From positions 19,864-83,863 of the forward strand of contig JAIOPM010000060.1 in NCBI GenBank assembly GCA_021413885.1: 64,000 bases of DNA. The letters run 5' to 3'. A program made the translations under genes and the position numbers. The notes beneath the pieces are model-generated. The model ran no database searches. It worked only from the letters and a program-made list of their open reading frames with translations, and was not told where the DNA came from. How positions within the stretch are numbered: the stretch's first letter is position 1; each line of letters begins with the position of its first letter. This document shows positions 43,147 through 51,282 of this stretch, piece by piece. This DNA is from Planctomycetota bacterium. Lineage in GTDB: Bacteria > Planctomycetota > UBA1135 > GCA-002686595.

Positions 43147-44751
43147 ATGGTTCTTCTCGGTCGTCTCTCGCTCGCGTTCCTCGCCGTTCTCGTCTGCATC
43201 GATTCGACCGACGCGCAATGCCGCGTCGACAAAGTCGCCGCCGGAGCGCCGAAGAGCTTCGCGCGCTTCGGTCAGTCGGTCGCGATCTCCGGCGGACGGA
43301 TGATCGTCGGCTCGCCGAACTACAAAGTCGGAGCGCTGACGCCGGGAGCCGCGCACATCTACGCGCTCGACGCGACCGGTTGGAACCTTCAAGCGACGCT
43401 CTTCGCGAGCGACGCCGCCGACTTCGACGACTTCGGCATCTCGGTCGCGATCGACGGCGATCGCATCCTGGTCGGCGCCGATTCCGTCGACGGGCCATTG
43501 TCCGGCGCGGTCGGCGCGGTGTACGCGTTCGACTGGAACGGCACGCAGTGGCAAGAGGTGCAGAAGTTCCAAGCGAGCGACGGCGCGAGCGGCGCGTTCT
43601 TCGGTTGCTCGGTCGCGTTGCGCGGCGACCGTGCGGTGATCGGACGCTTCTGGGATTCGCCGTCGGGTGCGCACCACGCGGGCTCGGCGTACGTGTTCGC
43701 GCGCAACGGCGCGACATGGAGCGAAGAACAGAAGCTCGTCGCGAGCAACGCGACGCGCGAAGACAACTTCGGTTGGTCGGTCGCTCTTTCCGACACGCGC
43801 GTGGTCGTCGGCGCGCCCGAGCGCTTCGACAACATGGGCGCGAACTTCACGCAGTTCGGCCAGGTCTACGTGTTCGAGAAGCTCGCCGCGACGTGGACCG
43901 AGACCGCGATCCTGACCGAGGGCAACCGAGTGCAGTGGGATCAGCTCGGCATCTCGGTCGCGATCGACCACGATCAGATCATCGCCGGCGCGTGGGCCGA
44001 CAACTTCAGCCCGCCGATCTCCGGCGTCGGCTCCGCGCACGTCTTCCAATGGAACGGTTCCGCGTGGACCGAGTCGATCCTGCAAGCCTCCGACCCCGAG
44101 TTCGAAGGCGAGTTCGGCGCGTCGGTCGCGATCCAAGGTCCGTGGGCGGTGATCGGCACGCCGAGTCGCATGGCTTCGTTCCCGCTGTGGGGCGCCGTCT
44201 ACTTCTTCCACCACGACGCGAGCGGTTGGACGCAGACCGACATGCAGTTGCCGGATCCGAGCTCGTCGCTCGGTTGGCTCGGCATGTCGGCGGCGATCGA
44301 CGGCAACTACGCAGTCGCCGGCGCGCCGATCGAAACCACCGCGGGCAGTCAGGACGGAGCGGTCTACGTCTTCGGCGGTTTCGCGCCGTGGAAGGACGAG
44401 GGTTTCGCGCTCGCCGGCGTCAACGGCGATCCCGTGTTGACCGGGAACGGTTCGTTGTGCGGCGGGACCAACACGTCGATCGTGTTGACCAACGCGAAGG
44501 CAAAGGCGGGCGCGGTGCTGATCACCGGACCGATCGAAGTGAACCTGCCGTTCTTCGGCGGCACGTTGGTGCCGCAGCCGAAGAAGATCTTCCGCGGCCT
44601 GAAGACCGACACGAGCGGTTCGCTGACCCTCAACCTCGCCGCCGCGACGTTGCCGCCGGGCACCGCGGCGTTCTACCAAGCGTGGATCCGCGATCCGGTC
44701 GGCCCGCAGGGCTTCAGCGCGTCGAACGGGATCTCGGGCGTCTCGCCCTGA
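43147..44751 (+). CDS. Secreted FG-GAP propeller protein with variant C-terminal module
   Basis: A 534-aa protein; ATG 43147 gives the signal peptide LLGRLSLAFLAVLVCIDSTDAQ, whereas longer in-frame starts add only a polar tail. The propeller has seven repeats of the type FGQSVAISGGRMIVGSPNY, FGISVAIDGDRILVGADSV and FGWSVALSDTRVVVGAPERF, each about 50 residues. The last 130 residues carry GNGSLCGGTNTSI, LPFFGGTLVPQPKK and FYQAWIRDPVGPQGFSAS, a shorter relative of the module in the 15808 and 24545 proteins. It is likely exported and calcium-binding. Convergent with the SGNH gene, one base apart. Confidence 0.85.
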   Translation: MVLLGRLSLAFLAVLVCIDSTDAQCRVDKVAAGAPKSFARFGQSVAISGGRMIVGSPNYKVGALTPGAAHIYALDATGWNLQATLFASDAADFDDFGISVAIDGDRILVGADSVDGPLSGAVGAVYAFDWNGTQWQEVQKFQASDGASGAFFGCSVALRGDRAVIGRFWDSPSGAHHAGSAYVFARNGATWSEEQKLVASNATREDNFGWSVALSDTRVVVGAPERFDNMGANFTQFGQVYVFEKLAATWTETAILTEGNRVQWDQLGISVAIDHDQIIAGAWADNFSPPISGVGSAHVFQWNGSAWTESILQASDPEFEGEFGASVAIQGPWAVIGTPSRMASFPLWGAVYFFHHDASGWTQTDMQLPDPSSSLGWLGMSAAIDGNYAVAGAPIETTAGSQDGAVYVFGGFAPWKDEGFALAGVNGDPVLTGNGSLCGGTNTSIVLTNAKAKAGAVLITGPIEVNLPFFGGTLVPQPKKIFRGLKTDTSGSLTLNLAAATLPPGTAAFYQAWIRDPVGPQGFSASNGISGVSP

Positions 44752-44752
44752 T

Positions 44753-45946
44753 TCAACGCAAGGCGTGCGCGTCGAGGTAGTCGAGCAACGCGTGCGCGAC
44801 GAGCTCTTGGCCCGCGCGAGAGAGATGCACGCGTTCGAAGAGCGCGTCGACCGAACCCGCCGCGCGCGCGGCGTCGGCGATGACCTTCGACGTGTCCAGG
44901 TAGGGGATCGAACGCCGATCGAGTTCGTCGAGCAGCGTGCGCCAGTACGGCTCCTTGCCGCTCGCGCGTCCCTCGACGTCGGACTTCATCCCGAAGATCA
45001 GCACCATCGGATGCTCGACGCCGGCGGCACGAGCTTCGGCGTGGAACGCGGCGATCAGCGCGAGCGTGACGCGGAACGGTTCGCCGTCGCGATCGAGCCA
45101 CTGATGCGAGACCGAGCGCTTGCGGCTCTGCGCGAACCCCGCGCCGATGCGCACGAACGACGAGGCCCACGCGAAGCGCGGAAGGTCGGGATCAGACCAG
45201 TACTCGTGCTCGGCGAGCGCGCCTGCGAACGAACCCGACTCGACCGCGGTGATCAGATCCGCGTGCGTCGCGAACGGCTGCGGCAGCAAGCGGAGCTCGC
45301 CGCCCTCGAGCAGGAAGCGCGGCTTGGGCATCGGCGTCAGCACTTCGCGGCTCAACAGATGCCGCGCGCGATTCACGTTTCGGCCGATGTTCTCGAGCAT
45401 CAGCCCGAAGCAGACGACGCTAGACCCAAGCTCGCGACCGCTGCGCCGGAAACGCAACAACGCCTGATCCTGTCCGTAGCCCGACACGCCGAGGTTGATC
45501 GCCTCTACCTTCGGTCGCAGCTCCTCCATCCGCGCCTGGAACGTGTCCGCGTGCTTCACCTCGTTGCCGAAGACGAAGGAGTCGCCGAAGGTGGCGACGC
45601 GTAGCACGCCCTCCGGCGGACGCGCCCCGTACTCGCGCGTGCCGCGCGCGCCGATCGAATTCGTCCACAGGTCGCCGCTCGGGCGGTAGTCGCGGCGCGT
45701 GACCCAACCGAGTTCGGCGTCGAACTCCGCGACCGTCGTCGCGCTCGACGGATCCGCGAGCAGGCGATGTTGGTCCGCCAACCACTCCTCGAGATCCTTC
45801 GGGGCGAGCCCCGGCGTCGGCGGCAGCAACTGACCGAGGAAGCGCCCGTCGCGGATCACCGTGAGCGACACCAACACGTCGCACGCGACGACCGAGACGG
45901 TCGCGATCAGGAGCGCACGAAGGACCCGAACTCGTCTAGTCGCCAA
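44753..45946 (-). CDS. SGNH/GDSL hydrolase, membrane-anchored
   Basis: A 397-aa protein with TTG start at 45946, the first possible codon after an in-frame TGA. The N-terminal signal (VLRALLIATVSVVACDVLV) may be a lipobox (VVAC) or an anchor. SGNH features are VATFGDSFVFGNEV (Ser), INLGVSGYGQDQ (Gly) and the C-terminal RVHLSRAGQELVAHAL (His). SGNH proteins of this form are often linked to O-acetylation of exopolysaccharides, but no MBOAT acyltransferase is present in the window. The protein follows the beta-helix gene on the minus strand; the 52-bp gap has no terminator. Confidence 0.82.
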   Translation of the reverse strand: MATRRVRVLRALLIATVSVVACDVLVSLTVIRDGRFLGQLLPPTPGLAPKDLEEWLADQHRLLADPSSATTVAEFDAELGWVTRRDYRPSGDLWTNSIGARGTREYGARPPEGVLRVATFGDSFVFGNEVKHADTFQARMEELRPKVEAINLGVSGYGQDQALLRFRRSGRELGSSVVCFGLMLENIGRNVNRARHLLSREVLTPMPKPRFLLEGGELRLLPQPFATHADLITAVESGSFAGALAEHEYWSDPDLPRFAWASSFVRIGAGFAQSRKRSVSHQWLDRDGEPFRVTLALIAAFHAEARAAGVEHPMVLIFGMKSDVEGRASGKEPYWRTLLDELDRRSIPYLDTSKVIADAARAAGSVDALFERVHLSRAGQELVAHALLDYLDAHALR

Positions 45947-45998
45947 AGGGAGTGATCACGCCTCGCGGCATCCTACGCGAGCGAGTCGACGCGTTCGC

Positions 45999-48704
45999 TC
46001 AGCTCTGTCGCTCGTAGCAGCCGAGATCGATCGGCGGCGAGCCGATGCCGGTGTCGGGGATGCTCGGCAGGTCCTTGAGGCGCGGTTTCGAGTTGAGATC
46101 GAGCGGGACGGGCTCGAGCAGATCCCCGTCGGCGTCGATGTCCGTGAAGTCCGCGAACGGCGTGAGTGCGTCGCCCGCGTCGAGACACGGCGACGTCGAC
46201 CTCAAGCGGTACACATTGTCGTGGAACGTGGCCGTGACGTCGTCGGGCCCGTCCGCGTCCACGAACGACGGGTCGACATTCGTGATCGCGGTCAGCAACG
46301 GAGCGGGGCTCGAGAAGAGGGTGATCGCTGCGGTGCCGCCGTCGACAGCGCAGTACGCGACGGCGAGATTCGTCTCGATGCCGTAGAGCTCCGCGGCGGG
46401 AGTCGTGCCTTCGTCCGCCCAAAAGACGCAGTTCGCGAGAGACGCCGTCGCGCCGCGCGTGTAGATCGCACCGAGCGCTTGGCCGTCGAAGTTCTTCGAG
46501 AAAGTCGAATGCGTGATCGAGACATCGAGCGGCGGCGGGACAGCGACGTCGGCGTAGGCCGCGATCGCGCCGCCGAGGTGCGCGGCGTAATTGCCGGCGC
46601 AGAGCAGATGGCTCGCGCGCAGCGTGCGCGGAGCGGCAGCCGCCGACGCGCCGACGTAGACCGCGCCGCCTCGACCCGTGCCCGCGGAATTCGCGAGGAA
46701 CGTGCAGTGCGAGAGCTCGAGCGCGCCGGCGCCGACCGCCGCGATGCCTCCACCGGAGCCGCCTTGGTTGTTCTCGAACATGCACCGCAAGACGACGGCC
46801 GAGCCGTTCGATACGCAAACGCCGGCGCCCGTCGTCGCGATGTTGGACGTGAAACTGCAGTCCGCGACACGCAACGGCGCGGCCGCGTCGCGCGAGCCGA
46901 TCGCTCCGCCGCTGCCGCCCGCGAAGCAATCCGTGAACACGCACTCGGTGATCTCCGCCGTCGCGCCGTTCTCGAGCAGCACGCCCGCGCCGTCGCCGAG
47001 GAACATTCCGTCCACGATCCTCCCGTTCACGATCGTGATTCCTTGGATGCGCGTGCCCGCGCCTTCGCCGGTCTGCAGGTGGAACGCGCGGCCGAGGCTC
47101 TGGCAGTCGATCACGCAGTTCGCGGCGCCGTCCTGGCTGCGCACGGAGAGCGTCTTGCCGTGGAAGTCGACTTCGCGGTTCTGCGCGCCGACGTAGACGC
47201 CGTCGAACACGATCACGGTGCCGCCGCTCACACAGGCGTCGACTCCTTGTTGGATCGCTAGGAACGGCGCCGCGAGCGAGCCGTCGCCGCCCGGCAGCGC
47301 GTCGTCGTCGACGTAGCGAAGCTGTGCCTCGCACGTGTCGAGCGAGAAGTTCGCGTTGGCGTCCGCCGCCCCTTCGACGATGTCGATCACGTCGAACACC
47401 CCGTTGCCGTCGCAATCCGAGAGCGCGGCGACGTCGATCGAGAGCGTGCAGCGCGGCGTCGCGAGCACCGCGCCGCCCGCGGCGGGCAGCGCGTAGACCT
47501 GGGAGAAGCGCAGCGCGACCTGGGCAGGCGCGGCGACCGACGGAGTCGTCCAACTCGACGCGAACGAACCACTCGGCCCGACCACTGCGAGCGGCGTCGG
47601 CGACAAGCGCGGCGGATAACCGACGGCCCACACGCCGTTCGCAGCGAGTTGCGCGAACCAATTCGAGACCGGAGAGCTCGCGAGGTACAGGTGGTCGCCG
47701 GGCTCGCCGCTGAACGTGAAGGCCAGACTCGTCCCGTCGCGCGCGACGCTCGCGGTCGTGAACGTGCGCGCGGTCGGTGCGAGTTGGACCGATGCACCGA
47801 AGATCGGCACGCCGTCGAAGTTCGGCTGCGCGCTGCCAGTTCCGTGATGGCCGCCGACGAACAAACAGTCGAGCGTCGTCAAGGTCGCCGGTGCGAGCGG
47901 CGCGCGGACTCCGTCGCCGCCGCGACCGTTCTCCCACACGTTCGACGAACCGCCGTCGCCGCCGGTCGCGCTCGAGTTCGCGGCGAAGAGCGACACGGTG
48001 GCCTGCCCGACGAAGATGCCGTGACCGCCTTGGGAGGCCTCGTAGCCGCCGTTGCCGCCGTGTCCGCCGAGCGCGTCGCAGCCGTAGAGCGCCGCACGCG
48101 TCGCACCGCGCGCCCAGAGTCCGGCGCTGCCTTCGCCTGGGAGCCAACAGGCCGGGAAACACGAGGTCGAAGTGTTGTCGCCGCCGACGCCGCCGAGCAA
48201 CGAGCAACCGACGAAGAGCGTGGAAGTCGCGTTGAAGAGCTCGACGCCCGTCCCGCCGTATCCGCCGTCGCCGGTCGAGCTGCGATCCACGCCGTCCGCG
48301 CCGAGGAACGCGCAGTCCTGGAACCAGACGAGGCCCGAACAGTTCGACACGTACAACGCGCGGATTCCGTCGACGCCGCTCGTGATCGTCTCGTGCACGT
48401 CGACGTTCGAGAGCACGACGCGGCGAGCGCTCGTCACGTTCCGGATCTCGACCTCGCCGACGATGTCGACCTGCTCGCCGGGCACACCGAAGATCGCGAG
48501 AGCGCGGTTGTCGATCGTGAACCCCGCATACGTGCCGCCATGCACCAACAGGACGTCGCCGTCTTGCGCGGCGTCGATCGCCGGTTGCAGATCGGTGTGG
48601 ACGACGATGGGGGAGCGACTGACGTTGGCGACGCCGCCTGCGAGCACGGGTGACGCAAGGGCGATCGAGGCGACGACGAACGCGGCGAACGGGCGGTTGA
48701 ACAT
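45999..48704 (-). CDS. Large secreted protein with two beta-helix domains and a DCDGNG calcium-binding linker
   Basis: A 901-aa protein with signal peptide FAAFVVASIALASPVLAGG and GAGGAA 9 nt before ATG. Residues about 30-280 form a first right-handed beta-helix (LQPAIDAAQDGDVLLVHGGT onward). A sandwich-like domain follows and then DCDGNGVFDVIDIVEGAADA, which has the acidic loop spacing of a calcium-binding dockerin-like repeat. Residues about 470-870 form a second beta-helix with serial Asn/Gly turns (GDGAGVLLENGATAEITECV), ending in TGIGSPPIDLGCYE, a choice-of-anchor-Q-like tail. No lyase residues recognised. Surface structural role is inferred. Confidence 0.82.
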   Translation of the reverse strand: MFNRPFAAFVVASIALASPVLAGGVANVSRSPIVVHTDLQPAIDAAQDGDVLLVHGGTYAGFTIDNRALAIFGVPGEQVDIVGEVEIRNVTSARRVVLSNVDVHETITSGVDGIRALYVSNCSGLVWFQDCAFLGADGVDRSSTGDGGYGGTGVELFNATSTLFVGCSLLGGVGGDNTSTSCFPACWLPGEGSAGLWARGATRAALYGCDALGGHGGNGGYEASQGGHGIFVGQATVSLFAANSSATGGDGGSSNVWENGRGGDGVRAPLAPATLTTLDCLFVGGHHGTGSAQPNFDGVPIFGASVQLAPTARTFTTASVARDGTSLAFTFSGEPGDHLYLASSPVSNWFAQLAANGVWAVGYPPRLSPTPLAVVGPSGSFASSWTTPSVAAPAQVALRFSQVYALPAAGGAVLATPRCTLSIDVAALSDCDGNGVFDVIDIVEGAADANANFSLDTCEAQLRYVDDDALPGGDGSLAAPFLAIQQGVDACVSGGTVIVFDGVYVGAQNREVDFHGKTLSVRSQDGAANCVIDCQSLGRAFHLQTGEGAGTRIQGITIVNGRIVDGMFLGDGAGVLLENGATAEITECVFTDCFAGGSGGAIGSRDAAAPLRVADCSFTSNIATTGAGVCVSNGSAVVLRCMFENNQGGSGGGIAAVGAGALELSHCTFLANSAGTGRGGAVYVGASAAAAPRTLRASHLLCAGNYAAHLGGAIAAYADVAVPPPLDVSITHSTFSKNFDGQALGAIYTRGATASLANCVFWADEGTTPAAELYGIETNLAVAYCAVDGGTAAITLFSSPAPLLTAITNVDPSFVDADGPDDVTATFHDNVYRLRSTSPCLDAGDALTPFADFTDIDADGDLLEPVPLDLNSKPRLKDLPSIPDTGIGSPPIDLGCYERQS

Positions 48705-49018
48705 GGGGAAGAGTTCCTCGGCTCGATGCGAGCCCTGGTGGGTCGCCGACGCTGCGCAGCAGGGTTCATGCGAGTGCGCAAAGGGTTCGCACGCTCGACT
48801 CGTCCGCCAGCGTAACGCCGGGCCGGATCCGCGGTTGTGGGGGAGTGGGGCGCGCGTCGAACGTTGTCCTCCTTGGAACTCGCAAAACTGACGCCCGCGG
48901 TAGACTCGCCTAAGCCGTCACCCTGCAATCGGTTCCGACGCCGCCTTCGTCCTTGGGCGATGCGTCGGCGGAGGTCGATGCAGGGGACGCGCAGTAACCT
49001 CTTGCGCCCCCAACTCGC
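48705..49018. other. Divergent intergenic region between the beta-helix and SPASM genes
   Basis: A 314-bp stretch without a convincing gene. It holds the GAGGAA ribosome site of the minus-strand beta-helix gene and a TAGACT -10-like hexamer at 48901-48906 pointing toward the SPASM gene. A second AT-containing hexamer TAACCT lies at 48996-49001, with no Shine-Dalgarno directly before ATG 49019. Small open frames inside it show no coding pattern. Confidence 0.6.
48901..48906 (+). promoter_or_regulatory. -10-like hexamer TAGACT upstream of the SPASM radical SAM gene
   Basis: TAGACT sits 112 nt before ATG 49019, predicting a leader of about 105 nt. No -35 match at normal spacing; the nearest TTGGAA is 22 bp upstream. 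Confidence 0.3.
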
Positions 49019-50236
49019 ATGAACGCTCTCGAACGCATCGTCCGCCACGCTCGGATCACCGCCCAGAACTACGAGGAGCTTCCGAGCCCGCCGTTCCTGA
49101 TCCTGTTCATCAACTCGATCTGCAACCAGCGCTGCGAGCACTGTTTCTACTGGTCGAACCTGAACCGCAAGGACGACCTCTCGAAGGAAGAGCTCTTCAC
49201 CCTGAGCCTGTCGCTCGGCCGGATCGAGAACCTGAATCTCTCCGGCGGCGAGCCCTTCCTGCGCAAGGAGTTCGCCGAGATCGTTCGGCACTTCATCCGG
49301 CACAACAAGACGCGCCAGATCTACGTGCCGACCAACAGCTACTTCAAGGACAAGATGATCGACGCGATCACCAAGGTCCTCGAAGAGCCCGAGCTCGAAC
49401 TCTTCGCGGTCGAGATGTCGCTCGACGGACTCGGCGAGTTCCACGACAAGTTCCGCGGTAGCCCGAACTCGTTCAAGAAGGCGATGGAGACGTACGACGC
49501 TCTCGCCCTGCTGCAAGAGAAGGACGCGCGCCTGCGCATCCACGCGATCTCGACGGCGACCGCCGTCAACATGGACGAGATCAAACGTCTGACGACGTTC
49601 TTGTTCGATCGCTGCCCGAAGATGGATCACCACAACCTGGCGATCATGCGCGGCGATCCGAAGAACCATTCGCTCGCCGGGCCGGGCTTGAAGGCGTACC
49701 AGGAGCTCTACGAGTACATGCGCAGCCTGTGGTCGAGCCGCGAAGACGGTCGCTACGGCGGCATCGTCGAGCCGATGCTCCAGCACGCGAAGGTGCGCAC
49801 AATCGAGGAGAAGCGCCAAGTCATCCCGTGCCGCGCCGGCGTGCTCTCCGCCGTCGTCTACTCGAACGGCGACGTGTCGGTGTGCGAACTGCACGAACCG
49901 CTCGGCAACCTACGCAAGCAGACGTTCTGGGAGATCTGGAACAGCGAGAAGGCGACCGCGCGTCGCAAGGCGGTCGCGTGCAAGGAATGCTGGTGCACGA
50001 CCGAGGTCTTCATGTGGCCGAGCTTCACGTACCAGCCGATGCACATGATGAAGACGATGGTCGGTGGCAAGGTGTGGCAGAAGCCGAAGCCGTTGGCGCC
50101 GGGGGAGAAGCTCTCGGTCAAGCTCGAGGACGCGTATGGCCAACAGCCGAGCGCCGATGCCTTGAAGCTCGCCGACGCGATGGCGAAGGACGCGGAAGCG
50201 CTCGCCGAACAGGTCGCGAAGCAGAACGGCAGTTAG
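49019..50236 (+). CDS. Radical SAM/SPASM domain protein
   Basis: A 405-aa enzyme. The AdoMet cluster motif is C35-NQR-C39-EH-C42 and NLSGGEPFLRKEF is the GGE motif. The C-terminal auxiliary-cluster region has PCRAGVLSAVVYSNGDVSVC and ACKECWCTTE, giving the cysteines of a SPASM or twitch domain. SPASM enzymes modify peptides or act as maturases, but others act on sugars. A conserved-looking 60-residue tail (residues about 345-405) ends in a charged helix, AKDAEALAEQVAKQ. No peptide precursor gene of a known class is visible next to it. The next gene downstream is the YeeE-like pair. Confidence 0.88.
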   Translation: MNALERIVRHARITAQNYEELPSPPFLILFINSICNQRCEHCFYWSNLNRKDDLSKEELFTLSLSLGRIENLNLSGGEPFLRKEFAEIVRHFIRHNKTRQIYVPTNSYFKDKMIDAITKVLEEPELELFAVEMSLDGLGEFHDKFRGSPNSFKKAMETYDALALLQEKDARLRIHAISTATAVNMDEIKRLTTFLFDRCPKMDHHNLAIMRGDPKNHSLAGPGLKAYQELYEYMRSLWSSREDGRYGGIVEPMLQHAKVRTIEEKRQVIPCRAGVLSAVVYSNGDVSVCELHEPLGNLRKQTFWEIWNSEKATARRKAVACKECWCTTEVFMWPSFTYQPMHMMKTMVGGKVWQKPKPLAPGEKLSVKLEDAYGQQPSADALKLADAMAKDAEALAEQVAKQNGS

Positions 50237-50290
50237 CTCGCGCGAGCGTTCGCGCCGTGGCAATCTGACGGCGTCCAAGCGACGCAACCG

Positions 50291-50773
50291 ATGCACGACG
50301 CGTTCTTCGTCAGGCCCTGGCCGTTCTGGATCGCGGGGTTCGCGATCGGGCTGTTCGTGCCGCTCTTCGCGCTTTGCACCGGCAAGGCGCTCGGCATTTC
50401 GTCGGGCTACACCGAGGTCTGTTCGCTCTCGAAGCCGGCGGGTGCGGAGCGATGGAAGTTGTGGTTCGTGCTCGGCCTGCCGCTCGGCGGATTCCTCGCG
50501 CGCATCGGCGCGGCCGACTTCGAGTGGGCGACCAGCGTCGGCTCCGATCCGATGTTCGTCGAGCTCGCGCTCTTCGCCGTCGGCGGCGTGTTGATCGGCT
50601 GGGGCGCGCGCAAGGCGGGCGGTTGCACGAGCGGTCATTCGATCGTCGGCATCGCGCTCGGCGCGCGAGCGAGCGTCATCGCGACGATCGGCTTCATGCT
50701 CGGCGGCTTCGGGGCGACGTGGGCGCTGGTCGCGGTGCGCGCGCTCTTCGCGAGCGCGAAAGGCGGCGCGTGA
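50291..50773 (+). CDS. YeeE/YedE-like sulfur transport protein, N-terminal half
   Basis: A 160-aa membrane protein with four helices. It contains the family motif ARKAGGCTSGHSIVG (about residues 107-121), whose cysteine is thought to bind thiosulfate-type sulfur in YeeE. The second half of the usual 350-aa protein is encoded by the next gene; the stop overlaps the next ATG (TGATG). The split pair is common in bacteria. Upstream is the SPASM gene, 54 bp away. A function in uptake of reduced sulfur compounds is inferred from the family. Confidence 0.88.
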   Translation: MHDAFFVRPWPFWIAGFAIGLFVPLFALCTGKALGISSGYTEVCSLSKPAGAERWKLWFVLGLPLGGFLARIGAADFEWATSVGSDPMFVELALFAVGGVLIGWGARKAGGCTSGHSIVGIALGARASVIATIGFMLGGFGATWALVAVRALFASAKGGA

Positions 50774-51165
50774 TGCCGCTCGTCTTCCTTTTTTTCGGCG
50801 CGCTCTTCGGCTTCCTGCTCTCGCGCGCTCGCGCGACCGACTACACGGCGATCGTCGCGATGTTCCGGCTCACCGATCTGCATTTGATGGGCGTGATGGC
50901 GGTCGCGATCGCGACGGCGGCGCTCGGGCTCGCGGTTCTTCGGCGCACGAGCGGCGTGAAGCTCGCCACCAAGCCCGCGCGCGCCGGCATCTTCCTCGGC
51001 GGCCTCGTCTTCGGCGTCGGTTGGGCCCTTTCGGGCGCGTGCCCGGGCACGGCGTTGGCGCAGCTCGGCGAGGGCAAGCTCTACGCGCTCGCCACGGTCG
51101 CCGGCATCCTCGCGGGGACGTGGTGGTTCACGCGGAAGAGCGCGAGCCCGTCCGCACCTCGCTAG
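50773..51165 (+). CDS. YeeE/YedE-like sulfur transport protein, C-terminal half
   Basis: A 130-aa membrane protein with four helices, FLFFGALFGFLLSRARATDY first, then LGGLVFGVGWALSGACPGTALAQLG, where SGACPGT is the second conserved cysteine motif of the YeeE/YedE family. The ATG overlaps the TGA of the preceding gene. The two products together match one two-fold-repeat transporter and should form a heterodimer (inference). Confidence 0.88.
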   Translation: MPLVFLFFGALFGFLLSRARATDYTAIVAMFRLTDLHLMGVMAVAIATAALGLAVLRRTSGVKLATKPARAGIFLGGLVFGVGWALSGACPGTALAQLGEGKLYALATVAGILAGTWWFTRKSASPSAPR

Positions 51166-51282
51166 GACTCCGCGTTTTCGCGTTGCGTCCGGTTCGCGGC
51201 CGCTTTGCAGCCTCCTGAGCCCCTTCTCGCGCGGCGTCGCGTGCGAACGGCGGCTCACGGTCTCTGCTCGGAACTCGCGGCC

